In this document: one piece after another, positions 39,661 to 51,351 of the stretch
How positions within the stretch are numbered: position 1 is the first letter of the stretch
Layout of the letters: every line of letters begins with the position of its first letter
Assembly: GCA_977006965.1 (NCBI GenBank)
Contig: OZ345359.1
Coordinates: 1,736,001-1,800,000, forward strand
Source of the DNA: Phymatolithon calcareum
Lineage: Eukaryota; Rhodophyta; Florideophyceae; Hapalidiales
Reading direction: 5' to 3'
Length of the DNA stretch: 64,000 nucleotides
Made by a program: the position numbers and the translations under genes
The notes under the pieces: generated by a model
What the model saw: the letters and a program-made list of their open reading frames with translations, nothing else
Told to the model about the DNA's origin: nothing
Database searches by the model: none

Positions 39661-40314
39661 GACCACTTCAGTCTCCGAATGGGCCTATGTGTTTTCTGCA
39701 GGAGCGCCAAGGCATTGTAGTGGAAGTGCTAGCTCGTCTGATCAAAGGAACGATTTAGATTTGTCACACTACAAGTTCTGGAAAGAACAGGATTGTGTAC
39801 TCCACGCGTTATTGTTTGTGATACGAACGGCAGCACCGCGCATCACCAGCGAGAGTGAGACACTCTACAATGAAAGCCACTGAGATGTTCCGCTCTCCAG
39901 TTTCGCTGTTAGCGCATATTGCCTGTATGCTTGAACCAGTGGAGTTGAGCTTGACCATGCATACTCCAGAAATCCAGTTGATTTTTTGCGATTCGAGCTT
40001 ATCGTCTTTGTGACGGTAATGCGAGCCACTTCTGAAAAACTGTTCGCAGGTGAGCGCGATGAATCGCGAACGAACCGTGTATCTTTCAAGTCGGAAAACT
40101 TTTCGGAGGGAAACGCCATGCAAAAAGATTTGAGGGCTGGGTGTCCATAAGTTCCTCCACCTGTTTCGACTGGGATTTGCTGCCCGTTGGGTTCCCTATT
40201 GCATCTGACCATCGGTTCTGTTTCAAAATCGAATGATTTTGTGAGCCGCCACGCTCCTGACGTGTGCAGCAGTATTCCAAAGGATGTGAGAGCTTCACAT
40301 TTGAGCATGGGAAG
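39661..40314. other. No recognisable gene
   Basis: A 169-codon minus frame (39865-40374) overlaps the MITE end and has no motif I know. Confidence 0.4.
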
Positions 40315-40681
40315 CAGGGGTGCTACCAATACTATTGTTGAGTATTGCTGCCCATAACGCAATACCCAATACATATTGGTATGAATCGCGCGGATGCAAT
40401 AGGTATATCAATAAGGATTGCAATTAAATGCTTCCAACAATACCCATTGCAGTACAACGGCTCCAGCCCGGGGATGGACTCAGTACGAGGATTATGAGTA
40501 GTGTAGCCATGAAAATACGTTGCACTACTCCCGAATCAGAGGCGGGAGCGCACTATGTTCACAGGTGCGTTGTGCAATACGAATTGCAATACTTTGAGCT
40601 GCCCAATAGTTTCGGTAATACCGGCAGATCGCGCAATCTCAGATTGCTATTGCAATACCAGTTTATTGGGGTGAAGCCCTG
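40315..40681. mobile_element. hAT-type MITE, 367 bp, with near-perfect 8-bp target duplication
   Basis: The left end CAGGGGTGCTACCAATACTA and the reverse complement of the right end, CAGGGCTTCACCCCAATAAA, share the CAGGG start and an ACCxCAATA-like block. Flanks are ATGGGAAG (40307-40314) and AGGGGAAG (40682-40689), 7 of 8 identical. The interior is rich in GCAATAC/TTGCAAT words. The left TIR resembles that of the hAT at 31833 (CAGGGATAGTACCAATATTA), which could mobilise it. Confidence 0.8.
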
Positions 40682-40689
40682 AGGGGAAG

Positions 40690-41673
40690 TCATGTGTTAG
40701 CAAATGTGTCCGAATCTTATTGGTACCCACTATTTGGCGAAGTTTTGAGTTGAGATTGAAAGATTATGGTTGATTTTGGGTGTGGAGGAGACGAAGAGTG
40801 CGATTGTCACACAATGCTGAAATGGAGGAGAGATCTGAATTGTAGTTCAACATCGTAGTACTTTTACTCAGACTTGGGCGATATAATGTAAATATTCAAG
40901 TCTGCGAAAAGTATTGCGAAGAATGGAGAATACAATAGAAATGAGGCTGGGGCTATGTTGATTTAAACGTTGTAACGCAAGTTGGCATGGATGCGCTCCT
41001 TTGTTTGCGACCGACACGATGTTGAATAGTCCACGCGCTTCCCCTTAGCACATGAGAGTTGTTTGGTTTATCGCACATTGGCCTGATTAGCGAGGAAATG
41101 AATCCGCATGTGACCGCAAAAAAAACGAGTGCCAAAAATACAAAACGTGAAGGCAAAAAGAATTTTAAACTGGCACATAATTCGACAACCGAAATGTGAA
41201 CTTATGAAAAGGCATTCGAATTTCTTAAAAATGTAAAGTTAGATGGTTCGGTCCCCGATTGACTTCATTCATTTTATTCTTTTCGCTGCGGAGCGCTCGA
41301 AAGTATTATCAATGTCGGCGCCGGTAGCCCCCGGCGAAAATTTTGGATCACAACGTACCCATTCGGCGAATATCAAGTAATCATAAATTCAGCGAGTTCC
41401 AAACTCTCTCCGTCGTCTAGAGTTGTGGGTGGCAGTTTTGTTTTCATAAGCTCTCTCCTCTTCCAAACCGGCGAACTTCGAGGCACCAACATCCCTGTTT
41501 GGTAATTTTTTTCAAGTCCCGCTATCGCCGAACCTCCATCTCGGTCCGCGCTTACCCAAGCTGGGGTCATCTATGCGAGTGGAAAGACAATTCGCCAACG
41601 ATAGTGCGCTAACTTCCGTTGCTTTCAAGAGCGAGGAATTGTTCTTCCGTCACACCGTGGGCAAGCTACCGGA
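40690..41673. other. No recognisable gene; 5' flank of the next gene
   Basis: No coding frame of note. The last part is presumably the promoter of the gene at 41674; no clear TATA box was seen. Confidence 0.45.
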
Positions 41674-42687
41674 ATGAACAAACAGGGCACTGTCGGTGGT
41701 GAGGCTGTTGATGACCACGAGCGTTGTGATGGCGAGCAAGGCGATGCACCTGTGACACATGAACAACCGGCCGCGGCAGTCCAGGACATCGTTCTCGAAG
41801 GTCGCAACTACGTTCGGGCGGTGGTTGGTGATGGCGATGCAGGCTCGGAATGCTGGCACTTGCAGCGTCTTGTTCATGGGGATGGCACTGTCAGCCGGTC
41901 TGGAAGCATACTTGAGGTTGGAAAATTTTATGGGTCTGCGGAAATGTACGGCGGAGGCGATACATTTTTTGAGATTGATATTGAATCTCTAATCGTCTCA
42001 TCGCGTGGACAGAAGGCGATAGCATGGTCATTTAGACCTCTCAAGAAAGGTCGCAAAATGCTCGATACCGTTGAGGCCCCCACTGCGGTCCTTTCTGAAA
42101 GGTCGGAGGACGTCGAGTCCCACCTGCGCCAGTTTGTTATTCGTTGGTGCACGAAAAATAGCGGCATCATCATCATACTCGGAGGACCCCTTACGCGTGC
42201 ACCAATAAAGGGAATTGAGAGAGAATTTTCACGAGACTTTGGCGATTTGTATCAGAGCGGTGCCTTTGGCCGTTGTGTGTTCGACTGCATCGTTAATGCA
42301 GTTGACCGAATGGCTGGGCGCGCTGCAGCACGGAATGCGGCGTTGGCAGTGGATGGAATGAATACACATTTCCAGAATTTGGGCAAGGTCAAAAAAGTGC
42401 TGGGAGAAATATCAGTGCCGGTAAAGTCAGTCCCCGTCAAGTCGGATGTGGAGGATCTTGTCAAGTGGCTTTCGGAAGATGCTAAGGGAGTATTCATCGT
42501 GGGCCTTGAGCAGGCGGGTGCAGTGGACTATTGTGTTGTCGTCGACACTATTGATGCCCTCATCATTGACAGTGCAGAGAAATATCCGATTCGTCTGAGG
42601 GAGGACACTCTTCGCAAATGTGGGGGAGATAATGCAAACGAGACACGTGTCCTGCAGGTGCGACAAATCATGATGCGCCGATCGTAG
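41674..42687 (+). CDS. Intact 337-aa protein, unknown; possible papain-like peptidase fold
   Basis: I do not recognise a named family. Start at ATG 41674 (MNKQGTVGGEAVDDHERCDG). The first 80 residues are low-complexity and acidic. A conserved middle follows: KAIAWSFRPLKKGRKMLDTV, RSEDVESHLRQF, NSGIIIILGGPLTR. Then GAFGRCVFDCIVNAVDRMAG and, near the C-terminus, KGVFIVGLEQAGAVDYCVVV followed by ALIIDSAEKYPIRL. A Cys block followed by GxF..G....H.VVxD....I.DS is how papain-like cysteine peptidases read, but the expected His is Tyr here, so this copy may be inactive; this is inference. A short duplication, VPVKSVPVKSD, lies at about residue 250. It is isolated among transposons and has a broken copy at 35690-36085, so it belongs to a multicopy family, perhaps transposon-borne. 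Confidence 0.6.
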   Translation: MNKQGTVGGEAVDDHERCDGEQGDAPVTHEQPAAAVQDIVLEGRNYVRAVVGDGDAGSECWHLQRLVHGDGTVSRSGSILEVGKFYGSAEMYGGGDTFFEIDIESLIVSSRGQKAIAWSFRPLKKGRKMLDTVEAPTAVLSERSEDVESHLRQFVIRWCTKNSGIIIILGGPLTRAPIKGIEREFSRDFGDLYQSGAFGRCVFDCIVNAVDRMAGRAAARNAALAVDGMNTHFQNLGKVKKVLGEISVPVKSVPVKSDVEDLVKWLSEDAKGVFIVGLEQAGAVDYCVVVDTIDALIIDSAEKYPIRLREDTLRKCGGDNANETRVLQVRQIMMRRS

Positions 42688-43588
42688 AAGTTGGGAGAGA
42701 CCGTTTCTAACATAGCGCGGGTGAGAGTAATCGGAGGACGTAGGGTAGAAGAGAGCAGGTGTATGTGTGGCGCAAGGAAGCGGTCACGCCTAGTACCCGG
42801 AAGATGGATATGTTTGAGTCGACAAAATCAGAAGTGGCAGAAGATGGGCAACGGCAACGAGAAGGATCACTAATGGGAATTGTTCACAACGTGTTAGGAT
42901 GCGTTTTGCGCTCAGGTACAGTTTTACATAGCTCCCACACTCCTGCCCTAAGACGGTGAACGACAAAAGATGCCCAGCAGTTGTGTAGATTAGTTAAGCC
43001 CTAAAAGAGACGATTGATCCTCACGATTGAGATCCGTTTGTGGTAGAGACTACGCTTCAAGTCCAGTAGTTCATCTAGTAACTTCTCATTCATTAATCAA
43101 AACAATATGGGTGGAGGAGATGGGCACTCATTTCTTCGACGTTTCCAAGGACAAGTGCTGCGCGACTTATCGGTGCTTATAGCTGCAGTACGGACTGATG
43201 AGGGCTGCAAGGGAATGTCCCTTGAAAAGGTAACAGTATACAAATCGATACATTACTTTCGTACATTTATACTTTTATAAATTCTTAAGATAGTTCTACT
43301 CTGCAAGATAGCTTCAAACACTAGCTTGCACGGCTAGTCTTCGAAAGATCGCTATCATGCAGAAGAAAATTGCAACCTAGCTAAGAAATCTGACTTGCAA
43401 CCTACCATATAGCAAAATAGCCTAAAAACTCTACACAAGCAGTAGCGCTGACTCCGAAGTGCAAGACGGAAACTAAACACAGAACCTCAAGACGAACAGG
43501 TGAACAGCTGAATTCATTCAAGCGTTGATTTATTACGCATGTCAGCACACGTGTCATTCAGCTTTCAAAATATTTCAACCTTCACCGA
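42688..43588. other. No recognisable gene
   Basis: Short frames only; the first part is the 3' flank of the preceding gene. Confidence 0.5.
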
Positions 43589-43589
43589 G

Positions 43590-43720
43590 CCATTGGATAA
43601 ATAGTAAGTTTCTTTTGCTCCTTTCATAGCATACATGTCTAATTGAACGTGTATACTATAATGTATACGACATTCTCGACAGGAGCAAAAGAAACTAACT
43701 TGAACAACGCTTTGTCCAAA
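43590..43720. repeat. Hairpin with a 21-bp near-perfect core
   Basis: TAAGTTTCTTTTGCTCCT at 43605-43622 pairs with AGGAGCAAAAGAAACTAACT at 43681-43700. Pairing continues imperfectly outward (TTGGATAA against TTGTCCAA) and inward (ATACATG against GTATAC). It resembles a small-RNA precursor or the relic of a small inverted-repeat element. Confidence 0.75.
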
Positions 43721-43794
43721 ATCTGTTATTTTTTGAAAAGATTATAGAATGTGTATAACCTGTTTTTCAAGTGCGTCCAGGACGTAGACTTGTC

Positions 43795-44370
43795 ATGGAC
43801 AGGAAACCTTAACCATCAGCCAAAATCACCGCACCGTGCGTTCACTAAGGGCCTTCTGGCCCACACCGGTCCCGACCAGAGGCCCTACTTTATGTTAGAC
43901 ACGTGGAAAGACAAGGCCGGCGGGCTTGCGCCGGCCGCCAAATATCATAAAGCATATGGGTCCTGCCTGAACACCTACCCGTCCGCCGCCCTCCGCCCGC
44001 GGCCGAATCTCCTGCACACCTGCCCGCCCGTCGCCCGATCGCAATTGTGCCCAACTGCGCTTATCTACTTGCTCGCCCGCCTCCACGCTTGCGCTTGTCT
44101 GCTTGTACGCCCGCCTGCCCGCCTGTGACTTTCCGCCTTTCCTCCTGTCCCCTTGCCCGCCTGCATTTGTCTCTCGCTTGTCTGCCTGACTACACGCCGG
44201 TCTGTGCTTGTCCATCTGCCTGCGCTTTCCCGCCTGTCCCCCAAAAAAGCTTTCTTGTTCGACCTTCCGCCCCCCGCCCCGCTAAAAAATTCTTCTTTGC
44301 TTTCCCGCCCGTCCCTGCCCCACTAAAAAAGACTGCATTGCCGTTCTCTGTCCAGGCCCCTCTGTATCGC
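43795..44370 (+). repeat. Repeat family B, copy 1 (C-rich, with internal tandem repeats)
   Basis: From ACCATCAGCCAAAATCACCG to about 44370 it matches the reverse complement of 62330-61560. Shared parts are GGCCTTCTGGCCCACACCGG, GGGCTTGCGCCGGCCG, then strings of CCCGCCTGCxxTTGTCTGCC units and, at the end, units of CCCCGCCCCxCTAAAAAA. The unusual composition makes long spurious frames; I see no real gene. Confidence 0.8.
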
Positions 44371-44725
44371 TAAGGATATGCTCTTTACACTACGTAGGTC
44401 TTTTATGAATCGTTGCGAGTTAATTTTTTCGTCCAGCCTCTGTACAATGTTGTACGTCAGCTAGACGGGAATATAGATTCCCATCCCGGCTTCCATAAGA
44501 ACGCTTTTCTTGGTGCCGTAAGTTGTTTCGCTTAACGCAGTAAAAACAAAATCGACGTTAATCCCAGTAAAATTCGTTTTTCTCAATTATAGTTTCACTG
44601 AAATTTCTCAGCCCGTTTTCGATCGTTTCACGTTGCGAAAGAGTCGATTCGACATCACTTTTTACTTTAATGCTACAACTGTTTCTTTTATTTTCCCACT
44701 TATTGTACTTCCGTATTTAAGAGTT
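44371..44725. other. No recognisable gene
   Basis: Nothing supported. It lies between repeat B and a gag remnant. Confidence 0.5.
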
Positions 44726-45423
44726 TTATGTACTGAAACGGTCAACTTCTTTGGTTCTAAGTGGCAATCCCGAATTGAGTTTGTCCTTCACATTCTCTAA
44801 GTCCTCGGAGTCTTGATCTGTCAGGGCATATGGTGCCTTCTTCTCGTTGTCTTTTTGGGACTGAGCAGCGTTGATTAACTGAATCTTCGCGCTCTGATAA
44901 GTAGTCTCTCCAAGATTGGCGTTCCCGAGTAGCATTATAGCGCGAACTTCGCCTACTTGGGATAAAGAGCACACCCCTGCATAGATTAAGTGCTGCGAAG
45001 CAAGACCATGGAACCGAAAAACTGCGTGAGCGATTCATTCTTGTTTCGCTTGCACTTCAAAACTCTGTTGAACGAGTTGATCAAGCGAGTAATGACGACG
45101 ATAGGAGGATCAACCGCGATGAGGTCCACAATTTCCCAGACTGCGGCAACCTGGTCGTCTTGCTTATAATCGATCAACTTGCTCTCCTGAGCGTGATCAG
45201 TGATTGACTGCTGTGCAAGCGGAAGAGCTCGGTCATAAAAATGACGACCGAAAGTGGCGAAAACAGTTTTGAAATGCTTGTCTTGGCCTCTTGAAGCGCC
45301 GACCGTAATTGAATCGACCCGGTTCTCGACACTTTTCGGCCCGGCGCTGAGATCTTGGCGCGGCGAGAATTTGGGCGGATCGGCAATGCCAGGCACGGCA
45401 CTTGACTCAGACCCTGGGCCCAT
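44726..45423 (-). pseudogene. Retrotransposon gag remnant (UBN2-like)
   Basis: The frame from ATG 45423 reads DPPKFSPRQDL, VWEIVDLIAVDPP, IVVITRLINSFNRVLKCKRN and NESLTQF. After a frameshift near 45000 it resumes as VCSLSQVGEVRAIMLLGNAN and LGETTYQSAKIQLIN, the usual gag course of a Copia-like element (capture of target region, short helical repeats). No zinc knuckle, protease or polymerase follows, so it is truncated at about 44720. Confidence 0.6.
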
Positions 45424-45429
45424 AAATGT

Positions 45430-47155
45430 GATATGCTAGGTGTACTGATAACACGTAGCGCAGTGTAGGGAAGTACAAGTGCACACGCACGCGGCAAAGA
45501 GGACGGGCAGAAAAACCGCGGAGGAAAAACCGACTCCTCTGGTATTTATTTACGTCCGGGGGGTGAGCTCGAACTATAAACCGAAAACGAGAAATCAACA
45601 AGAAGCAAGGTAATTCTATTAGTTTTATTCTCTGCTTGGCTTCTCGAACAAGAAGCTGAGCGCATGCGAAGATGTAGAAGTGAGATTGCAATATGACAAC
45701 TAACACGAAAATATCTTGTTATGATAAATGCCTCGTGGAACTATATGATCAACAATTTTAGTGTATATCATACTATTTGTACGCACCAGGTCTTCTTTTC
45801 TACTTGCACTATACAGAGTTCAGAAATATATTTCAAATTTCTTCATGAGTGACACATTGGCGTTGTCGTTAAGCAAATCAACCAGTCTCTGTTTTGCGGA
45901 GTCCGCTTAACGCCTTGGCATAGCGGAACTTTTAATGGCCCTCAATCTTTTCAAGTCGCTTAATAACACCAATTTGAAGTTTTTTAGGTTTTCCAATTGT
46001 CGCTTTAATCTAGTAGACAGCTCTAGAATACCTTTTTTGTATTCGAATGGAATTCTGGCTTGATGGTTATTTCTCAAAAGTTGTCGCTTGACTCTTCTTC
46101 TGCGGGGGACACGGCCAATCAGCTGATCATTGGTCTGAAGGCAGGACTGGGGAAAACAAAAGTTGAAGCCGATTCAACGTGGTAATGTTTGAAGGACTCA
46201 CGTCTTCGTGATGGTAAATACCCATGTGCTTTGCAGAGCCATGAAAAATTCTTGTCTTGCGCTTCGCACCTGATGATATTCAGAAGTGAGCGCTATACGG
46301 TATGGCAACAGAATGATCATAGCAAGAAAAACGATTGCACAGTGTGGATTGGGCATGTAAGACAGAAATTGGAAAGCATCCCAGTTGAGAAAAGAGCTTC
46401 ACGAAATAGTTTGAGTACATCGAAGGCATTTCGATATCCAGTTCCTCTGCTTGTGCAATAATACTCTCATGAGGTTTCTAATCTTTTTCTTTAATACAGG
46501 TTTCGGATTCGTCCTATAGCAAATCCCCATCCTTACGGCTACAGTATACTTTAACAGATACTAGTGGTATTTGATGTCAGTAGAGCTCTAAGCCGCACAA
46601 ATTGTAGAGCTTCGGAGAACTTAACATCTAATTCTCTTCGCAGCCAATCTTCAGCCGCCGTCCTTCAGAGGTATGACTCGGGTTGGAAACCATTTAGGAT
46701 GCTCACGGTAGCTGGTCATCTCGTTACATTCTTTTATCTCCTGCTGTCCTCTCTCCCAGCTTCCTTGAGCATTGAAGCACACCAATCAGGGCGGAATCCA
46801 TGGGGGAAATTGCAGATTTTTATTTTGGAGGCCCTCAAAGCCGGCGCACGCCCACATCAGAGCAGCTTCGCATTGCCTTGTAACCCTTCTAGGGAAGACT
46901 ATAGAATATCGCTTCCATCATCACACCATCGTCTCCTCTTGCATCTCGTTCTATAGCATCATTAGTTTGTCCATCGCTTGTTTCACTTCTTCTTCTGTTC
47001 TATCATTCATCTGCAGCTGCGTTAGGTTGCGCTGAAGGTTTTCCAGCAGCATCGCTCCTATTTCTTCGTAGTTGCCGATATATTCCGAGGGATGTCGCAG
47101 AGGGAAGCGGCCGAAAAACCGTCTGGGACGTTCAGCAGTTCGTACTATTTGTGAT
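45430..47155. other. No recognisable gene
   Basis: Bases 45430-45720 may be the leader/LTR of the gag remnant, but no second LTR is present to prove it. A minus-strand frame next to the LTR (about 47155-46955) has FFGRFPLRHPSEYIGNYEEI and a helical end QRNLTQLQMNDRTEEE, of unknown origin. Frames at 46189-46461 and 46564-46956 are unremarkable. Confidence 0.4.
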
Positions 47156-47160
47156 ACAGT

Positions 47161-47606
47161 CAGGCATGTAAAGCAGAATGCGAGGCAATGATGATGGAAA
47201 AGTGGTGACTTCCTTGAGTCAAGTTTACTGAGAACAAAGAGAGGTGGTCTATATATACTCTATGATCACCAGGCGAGCCATGCAGGACAGCAATCCGATT
47301 TAGGTGTCCTAGCGGCCGCTGGTTAATAGGTATGAAACAGAATAGGTAGACACCTTCTGAGTGAGAGATTTATGTTACTGTGTTCGTCGACACTTGATAT
47401 CGGCGCATAAGCAGGGGATGAGATGTCAAGATGGCACAGATGAGGTGTCGTGCTCCTGAACATTGCCAATGATACCAACGGGAAATCAAACCGTTCGACG
47501 AGTTGTTTACAGACAACCGTGACAGGAGAAAGAAATTCGTAAGAAGGAATTCAAGTCGTAAAATTAGAACGTGGAAGATCATGGAGAACGTGGAGGATAT
47601 AAGACA
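47161..47606 (-). repeat. 3' LTR
   Basis: Aligns along its whole length with 52374-52819. Contains CTATATATACTCTATG as a possible LTR promoter. The minus-strand 5' end is TGTCTTATATCC; the other border is uncertain by a few bases. A purine-rich GTGAGGGCGC lies just inside. Confidence 0.9.
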
Positions 47607-47624
47607 GCGCCCTCACGACGTGGA

Positions 47625-48858
47625 TTAAATTCCGATAGAAGACCGGGCCTCGCGGACAACCTTAGTGGCACGAAGATTGTCGAAAAAATTCCAAACTTTT
47701 GGCAGGGATATCCTCGGCCATGACAGAGAGGGGCTCCCATGAGTCGCCAGCGCGCGTAGACCCTTCCAGGAAACCTTGAGCTCGAACTTCCCGTCCTTCT
47801 TGCGATCGTCGAGGATACCGGAAACCGAATGCCAGATGATATACGCTTGTCCTGCGAGCTCAGTCATTTGTGCTTTGGTGCCAACGAACGAGTCGGCATA
47901 AGGCTGGACGCGAGAGACATGAACCTCGGATTGATCATTCGTGAGCAAGTGCTCGATAACGATGATGTAGTCATTCTTGATAGCAGAAATACGGCGGGGA
48001 CCAATCCAGTTTCTAGACATCTTTGTACGAGGGCCGAGGGTTCGGGCGACAACAACATAGACGCCGACGACAGGTTTGAATGCACGAACATGTGTTTTGG
48101 CATTATGGAGTCTCACGGCATTCACACGCGCAATGGTTTGGGTCTCGGCAACGTGTTTGTGCATGACGTCGAGGGCGGAAAACAACTTGTCTACTTGAAG
48201 CTTTTGCAAAACGGGGAAGTCGTCCATGGAAGATTCGATTCGATGATGAGTACGAGCGAGCGCAATGGACAGTGGATTTCCAGACGGTATGCCAGTGTGG
48301 ACCGTAATTGGTGCGCGGCCGCCGAGACGGAGGAATGGGGAATTGTTGATGACGCTTTGGATTGACCAGGACAGGCCAGTTAGTCTCAGGTACAGACAGC
48401 TCGCTGCGCAGGGCACGCAAAAGTCTAAGTACTTTTTTGCATACAGACTCAACAGTGCCGCTCGACCATGGCACATAGGCAGTGGGAAAATTGTGCTTGG
48501 CACCGATGAGCATTAAGAGTCGTTCTATAACCTTGTTGCAAAAATGCTCGCCCTGATCTGAAAACCACTTCAAAACCGGCGTGAAAGTGGAGAAGTAGGA
48601 GAGTACCGCGTCTGCCGCGGCGTCAGCATTACCGCAGCGAGCAGCAGTGAGGTGGCAATATCTCGAAAAATCGTCCTTGACGATCATGATGTACTCGTCC
48701 CCGCTACTCGACTCTCCGATGAATAGAAAATCGAAGTGGATCATCTCGACGTCTTGTTTGGTGCGTTGCTGATGACCGAGAGAGCGTGGTACTTTTGAAC
48801 GCTGGGTAACGGGGGACAAACAAGGCAGCACTGTACGTCTGCTTCCATGGTAGTCCAT
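47625..48858 (-). pseudogene. Ty3-type integrase with C-terminal chromodomain
   Basis: The integrase core reads EMIHFDFLFIGESS (first Asp), KWFSDQGEHFCNKV (second Asp) and PWSSGTVESVCKKVLR (Glu), a complete DDE set. A frameshift near 48400 leads into 48503-47625, where NWIGPRRISAIK and VHVSRVQPYADSF form the GPF/Y-like module. A chromodomain follows: VSGILDDRKKDGKFELKVSW then KGL. Chromodomains direct insertion to certain histone marks in chromoviruses. Confidence 0.85.
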
Positions 48859-50597
48859 GTCGTATTTTCAGGGATGATTGAAAGAGTAGCTTCTTTGCCG
48901 CGGTGGCCTCCGAGACCGCAATGAGCGGCGGCACAAATTCGTAGCTGCAACTGTTCGTCGCGCGGCGGGACGAAAAGCTTCCAGACCGGTTGCGGTAGAC
49001 GCCATCACAGAGGGTAAATCCGCTATTGCGAGCAGGAGGTTTGCGTTTTTGCGAAGTCTCAAAGACCTTTAAAGATGGCAATTCAGGTAGATCTTGTGTG
49101 AGAAGTGGCACTTGCTGAACGGAAAGACGGCGTGCAGGATAGGATTCATTACCAGGCGCTGCCCAGCGCGTGAGCATATCCGCCCATGTGTTGTGCTCAC
49201 CAACCACATGTTCAATCACAAAGTCAAACTTCTACATCCGAATAGTCCACCGTTTGGTTTTGTGGACAATTTTGCGCGCAACATTTGAGTTGGATCTCGT
49301 CGCGGAGAACATGTAGAGCAGGTTCTTGCGGTTCGTAAAAAGCGAGAACTGGACACTGGTCGCAAGAATATGACTGAGGCGGGTAACGGAACATAGAAAA
49401 GCATAGCTCTCTTGTTCCGGTGTTGACCATCGTGAAGAAGCGCCCCTGAATGCAACGGACACGAAAGCGGCAGGGCTGTGATCCCAATCTGCAGGGAGCT
49501 TGTGGGATATTGACTTGCTCCAGCGGGACCTGGGTGAGTACTCCGGCCCAATGAGTTGAAAAAGCATATGTGAAGAGGCAGAGTCGCTTCGCCAGATCTG
49601 CAGTGTACAAAGCTGTTTGATGAAAAATAGCTTGTATGAGTCGCTCGAATGCCGTCTGATGAGAATCATCCCGTGTAGGCAGCGGCCGGTTTGCCATCTT
49701 AGATTTATTGCGTGTCTTATGTATGGTGTACTGCTCTTCCGAAAGATTATGGAGAGGATGAGATAGCTCTGCAAAGCAAGGAATTGCCGACCGAAGCCAT
49801 TTTGCCCCATGAACCAATTCAATACGTGAGCCGACAGTCGTGGGTGCGGCCATTGATGTAAGTGCGGCATAGTTGCGTGGATTGAATCGATAACAATCTT
49901 GGTCAATGATGCGGCCACACGACACGCTTGAGATCCAAACGAGAGTGCACTTGAGAGGATGAAGTTTCAGTCCCCGTGTGCGACAAATAGTGAAGAACTG
50001 AGTGAGGTTGTCGAAAAGCGTGGGAAGATCCTTCGCATACCCGAGGATATCATCGAGCCATATCAGGATGTCCAGATGCTGGAATAAGGATTCCATCGTA
50101 GATTGGAAGTAGGAAACGGCATTTGTGACACCGTGTAGAACACGAGTAGGTGTATACACACCGAACGGAGTATGGAAACTTTGAAATTCCTGTGAGTCTA
50201 GATTTAGCGGCATCTGCCAGTAGGCATTGACCAAGTCGAAGGATGAAAAGTATTTCGCACCGCTGCGATTCGCGAGCGTAGCGTCCGCATGAGGCATCGG
50301 CCAAGCATTGCGCTTGGTCTGCGCATTAACGGGGCGCAAATGGACGGCAAATCGGAAGGCAGCTGGTCCCGGTTTGGGGACCACGAGAGGAGAGCATGCC
50401 CATTTTGAGCTAGGTTTACGATATGCCAGACCCAATTCCTCCAACTCTTCGCATTTCGCCTTCAAAATGGCTGTTTGTGCCGGAGAGTAAGAGCGCTGAC
50501 GGAATTTGGCTGGCGTCTCAGATTTTTTCGAATTCGATTCGAAGGGGTGGAACATCGACAGCAGGGTCAGTGCCGAGATGTATACGAAATACGTCAC
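48704..50597 (-). pseudogene. Ty3-type reverse transcriptase and RNase H
   Basis: Reverse transcriptase motifs are in order: KWACSPLVVPKPG, FAVHLRPVN, YFSSFDLVNAYWQMPL, TPFGVYTPTRVLHGVTNA, and the active site LIWLDDILGYA, with WLDD in place of the usual YxDD. RNase H follows (FTYAFSTHWAGVLTQVP), split over frames 49918-49232 and 50597-49224. A zinc-binding integrase start lies at 49219-48704. Frameshifts near 49700 and 49220 break the reading. Confidence 0.85.
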
Positions 50598-50856
50598 GGA
50601 ACGAGCATACGAGTTGACGAAATTTTCCTTGAAGCTCTTCCGGGACGTGCTTCAGCGATTTTGTAATCATTTCTTCGACGGCAAATGATAGTTCTTCATC
50701 ACAATGAGGACCAATGTTAACATCGCATTAGTCTATGTTGTCACCGTCGTGTCGAGGGAGATCGCCATTAGCATGTAGCATAGGGATCTCTGTAGAGCTA
50801 GCCACGCCAATTAAGGACCCAAGCATGAGACTGGGAGTAGGTAATTCGTTCAGGGG

Positions 50857-51351
50857 TTACGGCAGTGCATCCCTGTTGACAGGGCAAGTAGGATCGAGTA
50901 CACGAGCGCCAAATCTTCCAAATGTGGTGGAATTGTCGTCAATAGTCGCAGCCAGGGATGTGTAGTCAATTTTTGACATCTGGTCTAACCGAATTCTGAC
51001 AAAGTCTCCAATGTTGAGACCAGAGCGCTTGAGGAAAGGCTCTCCTAGATTGAGTTCACCAGGGAAGTATGCGCCCTCTGGGACATGCCGATCGTTGCAT
51101 GGAATAACAAATGCAGTAACGATTCGCAAACGACAGTTACCAGCGATTTTATGCAGGACTGGAGATATCTGTACCTTCGAATCGGTACCGATAGGCGCAC
51201 CGTCGACCACTTTGAACTCTGTGCAAGGAATCTGGATAGTAGGAAAGAAGACATTCTTGCCACTGAGGCAGTGCACGATATTATCTGAGATGGCCGCGTC
51301 ATTCGCTCCGGAATCCAATGGGCAAGCAAAATTATGTCCTTCGATGTCCAC
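50857..51351 (-). pseudogene. Retroviral-type aspartic protease domain
   Basis: GHNFACPLDSGANDAAIS carries the DSG active site of retroelement proteases. A hydrophobic VTAFVIPCN and a later FVRIRLDQM fit the fold. Upstream (about 51500-51590) lie the remnants of a gag zinc knuckle, CLNHRCK and, one frame away, KHFVKDCP, separated by an indel. Confidence 0.75.
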
